19,664 nucleotides of DNA from Chloroflexota bacterium (GTDB taxonomy: Bacteria > Chloroflexota > Limnocylindria > P2-11E). Positions within the stretch are counted from its first letter, which is position 1. Each line of letters begins with the position of its first letter. A program made the translations under genes and the position numbers. Below, piece after piece: positions 19,632 through 19,664 of the stretch. The stretch spans positions 1,474 through 21,137 of the forward strand of contig VBEU01000076.1 of NCBI GenBank assembly GCA_005883775.1, written 5' to 3'. Below the pieces are notes generated by a model, which was given only the letters and a program-made list of their open reading frames with translations, made no database searches and was not told the DNA's origin.

Positions 19632-19664
19632 GCGCCGAACGCCTCCTTCATCTTCGCGACCGCG
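19628..19664 (-). CDS. 3' end of an unidentified upstream gene
   Basis: The - strand frame reading AVAKMKEAFGA followed by TGA enters from the right edge and stops at 19628. The stop overlaps the TTG start of the threonine aldolase gene, and the last codons also contain its ribosome binding site. Eleven residues are too few to identify the protein. Confidence 0.5.
   Translation of the reverse strand, partial: AVAKMKEAFGA

Noticed and set aside
1..19664. CRISPR arrays, tRNA genes, transposases, integrases and attachment sites
   Set aside because: I looked for regularly spaced repeats, tRNA-like cloverleaf sequences and mobile-element proteins on both strands and saw none. A covariance-model scan would be needed to exclude small structured RNAs.

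Overview
The window is GC-rich bacterial DNA with dense, mostly co-oriented genes, many GTG and TTG starts and a strong preference for G or C at third codon positions. It carries a Tad (tight adherence) pilus locus with no secretin gene in view. Several genes have a -10-like hexamer only 6-9 bases before a GTG start, as expected for leaderless mRNAs. Together these suggest a high-GC monoderm lineage, with Chloroflexota-like or Actinobacteria-like the best guess. There is no rRNA or other marker, so the assignment is inference. I saw no tRNA, rRNA, CRISPR array, insertion sequence or phage gene.

Region 1 (1-7311, mostly + strand) is housekeeping. It holds the 3' part of threonine synthase (thrC) overlapping a small polytopic membrane protein, then cystathionine beta-synthase with a C-terminal CBS-domain pair. 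A small convergent gene (2631-2897, - strand) follows, divergent from a LuxR-type HTH protein. Next come cystathionine gamma-synthase/lyase overlapping a GNAT acetyltransferase, a CcdA plus ResA/TlpA thiol-redox pair, a 58-residue hypothetical gene and a tandem ACT-domain protein. CBS plus CGS/CGL can form a transsulfuration route. The ccdA-resA pair would move reducing power across the membrane.

Region 2 (7312-14050, + strand) is a ten-gene Tad operon with no untranslated base between genes: flp, TadE-like, TadG-like, secreted hypothetical, cpaB, cytoplasmic hypothetical, tadZ, tadA, tadB, tadC. Its leader contains a UUCG-loop hairpin and a second hairpin that overlaps the flp ribosome binding site. 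Two members match no family I know, TadZ lacks the Walker A lysine, and TadA lacks about 30 residues found in relatives. The secreted hypothetical gene contains a segment where the coding signal moves to another frame and back.

Region 3 (14051-16265) has a TatA-like protein with a C-terminal zinc ribbon. It is followed in the same frame by a broken DUF885 (putative zinc peptidase) gene with no start codon, a frameshift and no HExxPGH motif. A convergent small exported-protein gene and an intrinsic terminator follow.

Region 4 (16214-18537, - strand) is a second pilin-like operon of two TadE-like proteins and a TadG-like protein with a long beta-rich C-terminus. It has a clear promoter (TTGGCA-N16-TAGACT) and a terminator with a U-tract. 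It may supply minor pilins or surface proteins to the Tad machine of region 2. Region 5 (18567-19664, - strand) holds low-specificity threonine aldolase and the last codons of an upstream gene coupled to it.
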